A stretch of DNA of 10,578 nt. Source: DTGL01 sp038895395 (GTDB lineage: Archaea > Iainarchaeota > Iainarchaeia > Iainarchaeales > DTGL01). The notes beneath the pieces are model-generated. The model ran no database searches. It saw nothing but the letters and a program-made list of their open reading frames with translations, and was not told the origin of the DNA. The stretch is taken from assembly GCA_038895395.1 (NCBI GenBank), contig JAWANJ010000031.1, positions 1 through 10,578 of the forward strand, written 5' to 3'. The position numbers and the translations under genes are program-made. Below are positions 1 to 6,604 of the stretch, one piece after another. Every line of letters starts with the position of its first letter. Positions within the stretch are counted from its first letter, which is position 1.

Positions 1-666
1 GCTTTCTAAAAAAGTAAGCTCGCTTAGCTCTTTTCTTGTTTCTTTTTCTGGCAATACGGGCCTTACAGCGTATATTAAAGCCTTTGATTCATAATTTCCT
101 GAGTTTTTAAGGATTATCTTTACATTTAAGTCTTCACCTACAACGGCGCTGTATTTTTCCAAACATTCGTTTCCAATAACCACACACTTTCTGAAATCTT
201 CCCCCTTAAATATGCCTATGAGATACAACCCAATCTTTGTTTGGTTGTTCAATGCTATCTTCACTATGCTTTGGCTTGGTCTGAGACAAAACTTTAGCTT
301 ATGTTCTCCAACAATTTTATTCTTGTCCACAGGCAAATAATAAACACACAAGCCAGTATTGCAATCAAAGTCTTTTGCGTTAATTAGACCAATCAAGCTT
401 CCGTCTATGTAGCATTCAACATTAGCAGTTCCATTGTTATTTGGTGTAAAAACCGCCAAAATTGTTATAAAAGAATAGCCATCATAACTTTGAACTTTTA
501 TTGGGTATTCCCTGCAACTCTCTTCAAAACCTCGCTCGACTTCAAAACCAGCATATCCAAGATCTTCCAGGCTTTGCTCAAATATTTTTAAACTATAACA
601 AAAATTTGCACTATAAAAAAAGGCCATTATAAACAAGATAGTTAGAGCAATACGCCTATTTTGCAT
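1..666 (-). CDS. Secreted or membrane-associated Ig-like (CARDB-like) protein, 3' part outside window
   Basis: The frame is open from an ATG at 666 to the window edge (222 codons, C-terminus missing). Residues 1-25 form a signal peptide or membrane anchor (basic MQNRR, then a hydrophobic stretch), so the product should be exported. Residues about 60-130 look like a beta-sandwich: a hydrophobic strand, an Asn-rich turn (PNNNGTANVECYIDG), and a G-E-H-K-L-K-F strand, as in CARDB-type domains. A second such domain seems to begin near residue 170 (VVGEDLNVKIILKNSGN). Seven cysteines follow the signal region (51, 85, 102, 107, 127, 161, 168), which suggests disulfides. C23 is not in a convincing lipobox. 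The start overlaps the 3' end of the AK6-like gene by 11 bases, so the two are probably co-transcribed and perhaps translationally coupled; GTGGT lies just upstream of the ATG. Function unknown; family assignment is by eye. Confidence 0.75.
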   Translation of the reverse strand, partial: MQNRRIALTILFIMAFFYSANFCYSLKIFEQSLEDLGYAGFEVERGFEESCREYPIKVQSYDGYSFITILAVFTPNNNGTANVECYIDGSLIGLINAKDFDCNTGLCVYYLPVDKNKIVGEHKLKFCLRPSQSIVKIALNNQTKIGLYLIGIFKGEDFRKCVVIGNECLEKYSAVVGEDLNVKIILKNSGNYESKALIYAVRPVLPEKETRKELSELTFLES

Positions 667-1153
667 AAATACCACGCCTTTTTAATTCCACCAATATGTT
701 TTTTACAATATCATTTATGTTCGATTCATTTTTTATCTCTATGATTTTGCTTTGAGGGTACCGCCTCAAAAGATTCTTTTTGCAGTAATCTATGCCCTCA
801 CAAAAAACGTTGTCCGCTATCTTTGAAGCTGAATATTTTTTTCTTTCAAGTCTTTCGCAAAGAACTTCTGGGTCTACGCGCAAAAGAATGACCGCATCCA
901 CAGGCAGCTTGATCTCGCATAGCAGATGGCCTTCTACAATTATATTTTCTTTAGAGGATAGCTCTTTCAAAAGTTCCTTTCTAAGTTTGCTCAGTGGCAC
1001 AACGAGTTCGTTTTCGTTTTTGTCCCAGAAGCCAATTTTTTTTGAAAGCGCAAATTCCATTTCGTTTATCCACTTGTGATTTGTTTTTGATGCTAGCAGT
1101 TTTGCTATTGAAGTTTTTCCTGTTCCTGGAGATCCGGTTATAACCAAACGCAT
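656..1153 (-). CDS. AK6/Fap7-type adenylate kinase (putative)
   Basis: A 165-residue P-loop kinase of usual length for the AK6 (CINAP/Fap7) family. The Walker A motif GSPGTGKT is at residues 7-14. Further family-like features are IIVEGHL at 71-77, an arginine-bearing strand followed by VDPEVL at 93-98, and a short lid-like stretch with ERLERKKYS at 100-108, then a helix with DNVFCEGIDYC. Eukaryotic and archaeal members bind NTP/NMP and act with uS11 in small ribosomal subunit maturation as well as showing adenylate kinase activity; that role is inferred from the family. The ATG at 1153 has no Shine-Dalgarno, but a TATA-like element is about 26 bases upstream, so the mRNA may be leaderless. 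It ends inside the next gene (11-base overlap). A dedicated dephospho-CoA or other small-molecule kinase is less likely from the motif order. Confidence 0.85.
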   Translation of the reverse strand: MRLVITGSPGTGKTSIAKLLASKTNHKWINEMEFALSKKIGFWDKNENELVVPLSKLRKELLKELSSKENIIVEGHLLCEIKLPVDAVILLRVDPEVLCERLERKKYSASKIADNVFCEGIDYCKKNLLRRYPQSKIIEIKNESNINDIVKNILVELKRRGIYAK

Positions 1154-1172
1154 AAGTAAAATTTATTGAAAT

Positions 1173-1184
1173 CAATTAAAAATT
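1173..1184 (-). promoter_or_regulatory. TATA-like element for the AK6-like gene
   Basis: On the minus strand this reads AATTTTTAATTG. Its centre is about 26 bases before the ATG at 1153, and there is no GGTG-type site between them. This spacing would put the transcription start at or next to the ATG, that is, a leaderless mRNA. The whole interval is AT-rich, so the exact box is uncertain. Confidence 0.4.
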
Positions 1185-1196
1185 AGTAGCTGAAAC

Positions 1197-1210
1197 AAAA
1201 AAAGAAAAAA
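1197..1210 (-). terminator. T-tract terminator after the 48-residue reading frame
   Basis: The minus strand carries T6, C, T7 (1210 down to 1197) directly after the stop codon of the small reading frame at 1211-1357. Archaeal RNA polymerase and FttA terminate at such U-rich stretches. No stem-loop precedes it. It would separate the small gene from the AK6-like gene. Confidence 0.5.
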
Positions 1211-1357
1211 TTAAAGGGAGGGTTTGGGTTGGTGAGGTGCTTTTAGAATTAGTTTGGCCTTTTTTTGCACTATTTTATTGTCTGAAACCAACCTGCCTCT
1301 CATAATATCCCTACAAAGCTTTTTGGCACGCCCAAACTGGCTATCTACCGAGGCCAT
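1211..1357 (-). CDS. Possible small basic protein, 48 residues, unknown family
   Basis: The ATG at 1357 opens a 48-codon frame ending in TAA at 1211-1213. The product is basic (many Lys and Arg), with a predicted amphipathic helix-rich core over residues 8-40 (FGRAKKLCRDIMRGRLV, then KIVQKKAKLILK) and a proline-rich tail (PHQPKPSL). Support for a gene: it is markedly more GC-rich than both flanks, has a good TATA box about 45 bases upstream, a G-rich segment (GGGGG) 8-12 bases before the ATG that may serve as a weak ribosome binding site, and a T-tract immediately after the stop. An in-frame TTG lies five codons upstream. The alternative is a small structured RNA from the same promoter. I do not recognise the family; a nucleic-acid-binding role would be a guess from charge only. 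Confidence 0.5.
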   Translation of the reverse strand: MASVDSQFGRAKKLCRDIMRGRLVSDNKIVQKKAKLILKAPHQPKPSL

Positions 1358-1396
1358 ATCTAAAGCCCCCAAACCCTGATATCTAAAAACAACAAA

Positions 1397-1409
1397 CTTA
1401 TATAAAAAA
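1397..1409 (-). promoter_or_regulatory. TATA box of the small gene at 1211-1357
   Basis: The minus strand reads TTTTTTATATAAG here, close to the archaeal TATA consensus (TTTATATA). A start 25-27 bases downstream would fall near 1376, giving a leader of about 20 bases that contains the G-run. It is the clearest TATA box in the 1358-1666 gap. Confidence 0.55.
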
Positions 1410-1458
1410 TTTTCGGTAAATACGAAAAAATTGTGGTTTTTTTTATGTATAGATTGCT

Positions 1459-1629
1459 AAAAAAACTTTTTTTGAAAAAAAAATGAATAATTTGGCCTTA
1501 TTTTCTTATGTATATATGAGCTATTCATCGTTTTTTTATAAAAAAAATTAACTTTCTTAAATTATTTTGTTAAATTTAGTTATGTATAAAATAAAAAAAT
1601 GAGAATAAAATTTTTCCATTATAAAAAAA
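1459..1629 (-). terminator. Array of T-tracts downstream of fttA
   Basis: Reading the minus strand away from the fttA stop codon, there are five T runs of seven or more: T7 (1629-1623), T7 (1599-1593), T8 (1547-1540), T9 (1483-1475), T7 (1465-1459). A weak stem (CGTAA/TTACG, 7-base loop) lies just after the stop at about 1649-1665. FttA/aCPSF1 is known to cleave RNA and end transcription at U-rich 3' regions, so this is a plausible multi-site terminator of its own gene. That it is self-regulated is inference. Confidence 0.5.
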
Positions 1630-1666
1630 GTTTTTCCAAACAGCGATTCGTAACTTTTTATTACGG

Positions 1667-3556
1667 TTATGATAACCTCTTCGCATCTAAATTTTGTAGT
1701 GCCGTAGCTTTTATGCCAAGCCTAGTAGAAATAAAATTAGCAAAGTTAACTGCTTTTTGCTTTTCACCGTGGTTTACTATTATCTGCTTTGCTGATGGCT
1801 TTAGGCTTTTTATGTAGGCAATTAACTGATTCCTATCGCTGTGCCCTGAAAAGCCTTCAACAGTTTCAATACGCATGTTTATCTTTAAAGCCTTGGTTTT
1901 TTCGTTCTTTGAGGTTACGGGTATTATTTTAGCACCGTTTTGGATCTTGCGTCCAAGAGTTCCCTCTGCTTGGTAACCAACAAATATCAAAGTATTTTTT
2001 TCATTTTCAGCCATGGCTTTCAAATACTCTAAAGACGGACCCCCAGTTAGCATTCCACTGCTAGCAATTATGACTGAACCACCATTGTTGATTATGTCCA
2101 TGCGCTCACCGTCTTTCACAGTTTCAAATATTTCAGATACGAAAGGAGAATCATTTTGAAGTATGCGCCTTCTTAAGCTTTCCCTCATGTATTCGGGATA
2201 TGCTGTAAATATTGCGTTAGCCTCAGCAGTCATTCCATCTATGTAGCACTTCCCCTTAAACTCTCCTCTCCTGTAGAAGCTCTCTATCACAAGCATTATT
2301 TCCTGACCTCGGCCTACAGCAAACACTGGTATGAGCACATTGCCGCCCTTTTCAATGGTCTCATTTATGATCTTTATGAGCTGCATCTCAGAAACTTCTC
2401 TGCTTGGTTGTATATCTTGTTTATCACCATAAGTGCTTTCTATTATAAGAGTCTCAAGCCTTGGATATTTTGTTTCCATTATGTCGAAAAGCCTTGTGAA
2501 ACCATATTTTATATCTCCAGTATACAACAAATTATGCTCCCCAAGACCAACATGTAAGTGTGCAGAAGCTGAACCAAGTATGTGGGAAGCATTGTGCAAT
2601 GTAAGCCTTATATCCGGGGCAATGTCAGTTACTTCATTGTATTCACACACAATACAATACTTTAACATTGTTTTTACATCTTGTTCAGTGTATGGTGGCT
2701 CTACACCTTCTTTTATAGCAACATCTATATAGTCAAATTGCAGCAACGTCATTAGGTCCCTTGTTGGTTCAGTGCAGTATGTTGGGCCTTCGTAACCGTT
2801 TCTATAAAGGAAAGGCACAAAACCAGCGTGGTCCATATGTGCATGCGTGACTACTACAGCATCTATTTCACTAAGAGGAAAATTCAAAGCATCGAGATAT
2901 GGAAACTGCTCCTTGTTTGATCCAACGTTGACGCCACAATCTAACAATATTTTGGTTTCGTTTTTTTCAAATAGTATACAACTTCTCCCAACCTCTCTAA
3001 AACCACCCAAACAAACGATGCGACTCCAGGTATTGTTGCTTCTTGGCTCTCTATATATTTTTTCAGCTATCTTTGTAAGTATGGCCTTTCTCTCTTTTTG
3101 GTACCTATAAAGATGGTGCCGTATGCCCTTCAACGTTTCAGACTTTGATGTTGGTGCTCTATAGATCTTTGGAGTCCATCCGGTTTTGAGTATGATTTCC
3201 TTTGATGTTGAACCTCCTTTCCCAATAACAAGCCCTGGCTTTAAAGCCTCGATTATAACTTCTGCAAAGTACTCACTGAACTTTATGTCTTTAACATCAG
3301 CCTCTTTTGGTATTATCCCAAGTATTATTTCTTTTGCTTCTGAAGGATCTTTTAGTAAGCTTTTGTCTACTCTTATGTTTACCCTTTTCTTTAACTCAGA
3401 TGCTATTTTAGCAACTAGATTCTCATTCTCGAAAAAAGCCTCCGGATTTTTGGTGTACAGCGTTATTTCTGGTCCTTCAAATTCAATCTTTGACAAACTA
3501 ACCTCAGGAGGCAATTGTTTTTTTATACTTTCTTTTAACTCCTCAATCCTTTCCAT
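1667..3556 (-). CDS. fttA: Transcription termination factor FttA/aCPSF1 (KH + MBL + beta-CASP ribonuclease)
   Basis: This is the archaeal CPSF73-like nuclease that cleaves nascent RNA 3' ends and terminates transcription. From the ATG at 3556 it is 629 residues, typical for the family. In order: N-terminal KHa (about 1-75), KHb with the GKGG loop at 112-115, metallo-beta-lactamase domain with the HAHMDH zinc motif (H238, H240, D242, H243), H325 and D348, the beta-CASP insertion (about 380-530, containing PVFAVGRGQE and SSGMLTGG), then late metal-site histidines in GFSGHSD (H572) and VNHGE (H596). All zinc ligands are present, so it should be active. Longer forms start at ATG 3577 or TTG 3595, but 3556 has GTGA 5 bases upstream and aligns best with the family N-terminus. 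It follows psmB by 64 bases with no T-tract between, so read-through is likely; the same gene pair occurs in Methanothermobacter and Methanocaldococcus. Confidence 0.96.
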   Translation of the reverse strand: MERIEELKESIKKQLPPEVSLSKIEFEGPEITLYTKNPEAFFENENLVAKIASELKKRVNIRVDKSLLKDPSEAKEIILGIIPKEADVKDIKFSEYFAEVIIEALKPGLVIGKGGSTSKEIILKTGWTPKIYRAPTSKSETLKGIRHHLYRYQKERKAILTKIAEKIYREPRSNNTWSRIVCLGGFREVGRSCILFEKNETKILLDCGVNVGSNKEQFPYLDALNFPLSEIDAVVVTHAHMDHAGFVPFLYRNGYEGPTYCTEPTRDLMTLLQFDYIDVAIKEGVEPPYTEQDVKTMLKYCIVCEYNEVTDIAPDIRLTLHNASHILGSASAHLHVGLGEHNLLYTGDIKYGFTRLFDIMETKYPRLETLIIESTYGDKQDIQPSREVSEMQLIKIINETIEKGGNVLIPVFAVGRGQEIMLVIESFYRRGEFKGKCYIDGMTAEANAIFTAYPEYMRESLRRRILQNDSPFVSEIFETVKDGERMDIINNGGSVIIASSGMLTGGPSLEYLKAMAENEKNTLIFVGYQAEGTLGRKIQNGAKIIPVTSKNEKTKALKINMRIETVEGFSGHSDRNQLIAYIKSLKPSAKQIIVNHGEKQKAVNFANFISTRLGIKATALQNLDAKRLS

Positions 3557-3561
3557 ATTTT

Positions 3562-3603
3562 TCACAGTAAATTGCATTAGTGGATAGAGAGCCAAAATAA
3601 AGA
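3562..3603 (-). promoter_or_regulatory. Start region of fttA: GTGA site and weak TATA
   Basis: GTGA (3565-3562, minus strand) lies 5 bases before the ATG at 3556. A TATA-like CTTTATTTTG at about 3603-3594 would place a transcription start near 3572, inside the longer versions of the frame. Both favour 3556 as the start. The TATA call is weak because psmB read-through could supply the mRNA. Confidence 0.35.
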
Positions 3604-3620
3604 TACAAAATCAACCTAAC

Positions 3621-4268
3621 TTATTTGTTGACTTCTTGCCTCTTTTTTAAATATTTCTCTACTTCTTTTTCTGTTAGCTCTTCAATACCTTTGTTTGTTA
3701 TAACCATTACTGCAATTGATTTTCCACCAGTGTATATGTCTCTTTTTCTTGACGCTTCAATAGCATGTACGGCTACTTCAATTGCTTGTTCTTTGCTCAT
3801 GCCGGGTTTATATTCGTTATCAAGTATTGCTAAAGCTAATGGGGTCCCAGAACCGCTTGTGGCAAACTTATCTCTACTTATTAGGTCACCATATGGAGTT
3901 ACCTCAAAAATAGATGGTTGTGGCTCTATGCCACCAACAATAAATTGAGCTATGTATGGGAAATACCTGTTCGCATTTAGTATATTCGAAAGCAAGGTTG
4001 CAACAGCTTTCGCAGTTATTGGCTTTCCATTTTCAGTTTCATACACCTTGGCTTTAGCACGCAAGAATCTTATTATTGTCAATGAGTCACCCACACTTCC
4101 AGCATTTGTTATTGCAATCTTATCAGTTATTTTGTATATCTTTTGAGCCTCCAACTCATAACCAATATTACCCAAAGTAGCTTTCATGTCTGCAGCTAAA
4201 ACAACAGCGTCCTTGGCTATTACACCAACAGTGGTTGTTCCACTTTTTATATCCATCTTGTCTACCAA
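3621..4268 (-). CDS. psmB: Proteasome beta subunit
   Basis: The catalytic subunit of the archaeal 20S proteasome, an N-terminal threonine protease that assembles with alpha rings in the cytoplasm. With the TTG start at 4268 it has 215 residues and a 10-residue propeptide (MVDKMDIKSG) ending in the required Gly before Thr. The mature enzyme begins at the TTT triplet; counting that Thr as 1, D17 and K33 are present, as is the SGSG turn near mature position 130 and the RD pair near 166. The active site is therefore intact. ATG 4256 (6-residue propeptide) and an upstream TTG at 4280 are alternatives, but a GGTGAT site suits 4268 only. It lies 124 bases after FKBP26 with its own TATA box, and 64 bases before fttA with no terminator between, so psmB-fttA probably form one transcript. 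The alpha subunit is not in this window. Confidence 0.96.
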   Translation of the reverse strand: MVDKMDIKSGTTTVGVIAKDAVVLAADMKATLGNIGYELEAQKIYKITDKIAITNAGSVGDSLTIIRFLRAKAKVYETENGKPITAKAVATLLSNILNANRYFPYIAQFIVGGIEPQPSIFEVTPYGDLISRDKFATSGSGTPLALAILDNEYKPGMSKEQAIEVAVHAIEASRKRDIYTGGKSIAVMVITNKGIEELTEKEVEKYLKKRQEVNK

Positions 4269-4272
4269 GTAA

Positions 4273-4278
4273 ATCACC
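4273..4278 (-). promoter_or_regulatory. Ribosome binding site deciding a TTG start for psmB
   Basis: GGTGAT on the minus strand is a near-perfect complement of the archaeal 16S tail. It is 4 bases from the TTG at 4268 but 16 bases from the first ATG at 4256, which is too far for normal use. It overlaps the upstream TTG at 4280. Confidence 0.6.
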
Positions 4279-4317
4279 AAAAGAAAAAGATTGGGTAGTA
4301 ACTAAAATTTTCATACA

Positions 4318-4330
4318 CAATATTTAAAAA
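4318..4330 (-). promoter_or_regulatory. TATA box of psmB
   Basis: The minus strand reads CTTTTTAAATATTG around here (TTTAAATA at 4328-4321), a close match to the archaeal TATA consensus. A start about 26 bases on, near 4298, gives a leader of about 30 bases that includes the GGTGAT site. Confidence 0.5.
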
Positions 4331-4392
4331 GATATTCTACAGCATTCTTGCCAAATATTACTATGACTAAATATTTAGAAAAACTTTATTTT

Positions 4393-5070
4393 TCACGATT
4401 TCTTTTTCTCCTTAAAAAATTTTTCTACAATGTTTACTTCTTCAATCCCAATGCAACTAAAAGCCGCATCTACAAACTCTTTTTTCTGAGAATCGGTAAC
4501 AACAACTTTTGTCGGATCTAAAGCCACTACTAGCTTTTTATCAGATAAACTTAATTCAGCACCGCTACTGTCTCCAAAATATCTTTCAAGAAGCGCTGAA
4601 GCCTTTTTTTTATCATCATCAATCTTTTCAACAACCTCAACCTCAAATATAAGATCCTTGCCTGCCAAGGGGTGATTGAAATCAACCCTGACTCTACCGC
4701 CGCTAACACTTTGAACTCTGCCTTGCATGCCATTTACATCCACAACAAGCCCAGGAAACGGCACTATGTTTCTCTTCTTAAACTCACTTAAAGCAACTAT
4801 GCTTATGAGCTCAGCACTTCTATCGCCAAAGGCGTCATTGGGTTTTAGCTCAATGACTTTTTTTTCGCCAACATTCATTGTTTCTATTTCTTTATCAACT
4901 TTTTCAAAGAAATTTTTTTTGCCTATGATGACTGTGGCTGGCCTATATTTTTTTTTACTATTAAATATTCCTGACTTTATAGCTACGTTTTCAACTGTTG
5001 TATCTAGAACATCTTCTCTGTCTTTCAAGGTATAGTTTACCTTTATCAAATCACCTGTCTTAAAAGCCAT
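4393..5070 (-). CDS. Long-chain FKBP-type peptidyl-prolyl isomerase/chaperone (FKBP26 type)
   Basis: A 225-residue peptidyl-prolyl cis-trans isomerase with chaperone activity in the cytoplasm. The split FKBP domain lies at about 4-86 and 131-149 (GDLIKVNYTL near the start, NVGEKKVIELKPNDAFGDR, then FNHPLAGKDLIFEVEVV, the SlyD-like closing strand). Between them, at about 87-130, is the insert-in-flap domain that binds unfolded chains. A further domain of about 75 residues (150-225) follows, ending in a Lys-rich tail. This three-domain plan and length match archaeal FKBP26, such as the Methanocaldococcus protein, rather than the short FKBP17 type. The frame is open 13 codons further upstream, but GGTGA sits 4 bases before the ATG at 5070, which fixes the start. 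It is divergent from the 470-residue membrane protein and heads the minus-strand run leading to psmB and fttA. Confidence 0.93.
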   Translation of the reverse strand: MAFKTGDLIKVNYTLKDREDVLDTTVENVAIKSGIFNSKKKYRPATVIIGKKNFFEKVDKEIETMNVGEKKVIELKPNDAFGDRSAELISIVALSEFKKRNIVPFPGLVVDVNGMQGRVQSVSGGRVRVDFNHPLAGKDLIFEVEVVEKIDDDKKKASALLERYFGDSSGAELSLSDKKLVVALDPTKVVVTDSQKKEFVDAAFSCIGIEEVNIVEKFFKEKKKS

Positions 5071-5074
5071 AAAC

Positions 5075-5079
5075 TCACC
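5075..5079 (-). promoter_or_regulatory. Ribosome binding site of the FKBP gene
   Basis: GGTGA on the minus strand, 4 bases from the ATG at 5070. It shows that the upstream ATG at 5109 in the same frame is not the start. Confidence 0.65.
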
Positions 5080-5128
5080 ACGTAAAAATAAAAAAGCAAA
5101 CTCAAACAATAAAATCTCTATATTAGTA

Positions 5129-5186
5129 TTAATTTTTATTTCTTTTTAGGAAGTTTTTTATTTGTCTTTTTGTAAGTTTAAGTGAT
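5129..5186 (+). promoter_or_regulatory. Probable promoter and ribosome binding site of the 470-residue protein
   Basis: A TATA-like TAATTTTTATTTC at 5129-5141 would start transcription near 5162. GTGAT at 5182-5186 lies 5 bases before the ATG at 5192, a workable Shine-Dalgarno. The 121-base gap also has to hold the oppositely directed FKBP promoter, for which the minus-strand AGATTTTATTG near 5111 is one weak candidate. Confidence 0.4.
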
Positions 5187-5191
5187 AATAA

Positions 5192-6604
5192 ATGGGAAAG
5201 ATGGATTCTGAAAAACGTAAGGCCATGATGAGCATTTTTTTAGGGCTAATAATAGTGCTTTCAGTCGTGAGTGTTGTCCTTTATAGAAAACCAACACAAG
5301 AACAAGATACAAAACCAAATCAGACACCGTCGTTGCCAATAGGCAGTTTTCAGGCAAGAGACATAGATGCTACTGTTGCAGAAATGACCTCCACATACAC
5401 TTTCTTGGGTTATACTGACAATTATAACAAAGACGACCTAGTGAGCAAAATAGAAAGCACACTTGGTTCTAAGATTTCTTCAGCAAACTACAGGCCTGAG
5501 CTTAGCACAGACAAAACTGCCTTTGTTTTTTCAGCAGTTCTAAAAACAGACTCAAACATAGATATCATTTCTAAGAAACTTCAAGATGACAACATTCTTT
5601 TTGATGTTAGCGCCTATAGGCATGTAATAGCAAAGGTTCCTACAAAAATTACCTTCAAGGCAATCGATTCAAATGAAACAAGGGATGTAAACCTAGAGGA
5701 ACCATTCATAAGTGTAATAGTAAGTCCCGATACAGAAAAAGAGGACAAGCTTAAAATAACCATTTATGCTCAGCTCCAAGGAAATCAACTAGTTAAAGGT
5801 ACAATGCAAGCCTTTGAAGAGCAAAATCTTTCTTCTCAGCTATACTTTTTCAGGCAAGATATAAATGCAAAGATTGTAAGTATTGAAAATTCATTCATAT
5901 TCAACCAAAGTTTTGACTATGTTGCTCTTGACACCAACAACATTGAAACCAGGCTAAAAGCTTTGGATGGCATAGATGATGCTTTGGTGCAAGCGTCAGT
6001 TCAAAAACCACTTCTTTTCAAAATAGAATTTGGTGAAATAAGCAAAGAGGAAAAAGAAAAACTTGTTCAAGATTTGAATGAAGCGCTTGCTATTTTAAAG
6101 GAAACCACAAAAAAGATGAAAGATTTTAGCGTAGCATACGATGAAAATAAAAGCAAAAAAATTGAATTAACTGTCGAGTTTGAAAACTCTGAAGAAAGCT
6201 ATGCTGAGGTAAAAAGAAAAGTTTCTGAGATTATAAATGCAAAAGGGTTAAGCTATGAAATTGAAGATGCTAAAATTTCTTTGGAGTTACAAGTTTTGCT
6301 AAAGAGCAGCATGGACGCAAAAAAAAGGATTTCCTTAAGGGACAGGATAAAAGAAATCTTTGCTGAAAATGGCTTAACACTTAGCAACGAAAGATTTTCT
6401 GAAGAAGGCTACATTGAATTACGTTCTGTGACAAGGCCTGACACAAACCAAGTTATGCCAGTAACCACGCCTGTACGAGCAGTGCTTGCTTTTGGTCATG
6501 ATGTTGGAGATTATGTAGAATTTGAGGTAACAGCATATGCGCAAAGAAAAACACTTCTTGGTGTTTTCGCAACTGAAAAGGCTTTGTCAAAACCAGCAGA
6601 CTAA
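5192..6604 (+). CDS. Membrane-anchored protein of unknown function, 470 residues
   Basis: I do not recognise this family. It has a short basic N-terminus, one transmembrane segment at about 12-31, then a polar linker rich in Pro, Thr and Gln (33-55), and a long soluble part, probably outside the cell. The soluble part alternates helices and strands: stretches at about 79-155, 248-335 and 340-420 each begin with a charged helix followed by two or more strands, and could be related alpha/beta modules; the similarity is weak by eye. A charged helical segment (SKEEKEKLVQDL onwards) falls in the middle. There is no cysteine and no tryptophan in the whole protein, unlike the Cys-containing exported proteins at both window ends. 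GTGAT precedes the ATG; a second ATG is at codon 4. It is divergent from FKBP26 and convergent with NAC, so it is probably a single-gene transcript. Confidence 0.85.
   Translation: MGKMDSEKRKAMMSIFLGLIIVLSVVSVVLYRKPTQEQDTKPNQTPSLPIGSFQARDIDATVAEMTSTYTFLGYTDNYNKDDLVSKIESTLGSKISSANYRPELSTDKTAFVFSAVLKTDSNIDIISKKLQDDNILFDVSAYRHVIAKVPTKITFKAIDSNETRDVNLEEPFISVIVSPDTEKEDKLKITIYAQLQGNQLVKGTMQAFEEQNLSSQLYFFRQDINAKIVSIENSFIFNQSFDYVALDTNNIETRLKALDGIDDALVQASVQKPLLFKIEFGEISKEEKEKLVQDLNEALAILKETTKKMKDFSVAYDENKSKKIELTVEFENSEESYAEVKRKVSEIINAKGLSYEIEDAKISLELQVLLKSSMDAKKRISLRDRIKEIFAENGLTLSNERFSEEGYIELRSVTRPDTNQVMPVTTPVRAVLAFGHDVGDYVEFEVTAYAQRKTLLGVFATEKALSKPAD

Larger units (their letters stand above)
1358..1666. 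other. AT-rich gap between fttA and the small gene
   Basis: Apart from the TATA box at 1397-1409 and the T-tract array listed separately, I see no gene. No tRNA, C/D-box or H/ACA signature was found. TTATGTATA occurs three times on the plus strand (1443, 1506, 1580). There is a T7/A8 palindrome at 1531-1547, and a GGTTAT-G-ATAACC dyad at 1665-1677 overlapping the fttA stop codon. The plus-strand reading frame starting at 1599 has homopolymer-driven composition and runs antisense into fttA, so it is not called. Confidence 0.6.

Noticed and set aside
1443..1588. Three copies of TTATGTATA (1443, 1506, 1580) as a possible binding-site array or origin iteron.
   Set aside because: Spacing is irregular (63 and 74 bases), the region is extremely AT-rich so such 9-mers are likely by chance, and no Cdc6/Orc gene or ORB-like element is present.
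1599..1817. 72-codon plus-strand frame in the fttA 3' region.
   Set aside because: It begins in homopolymer AT sequence and its last half is antisense to the conserved fttA C-terminus.
3186..3587. A 133-codon plus-strand frame opposite fttA (and similar frames opposite psmB and FKBP).
   Set aside because: They are antisense shadows of well-conserved genes; composition is Ser/Phe/Leu-rich, as expected from reverse-complement codons.
5071..5109. A longer FKBP form starting at ATG 5109.
   Set aside because: The extra 13 residues are hydrophobic and unlike the family, and a GGTGA site directly precedes the ATG at 5070.
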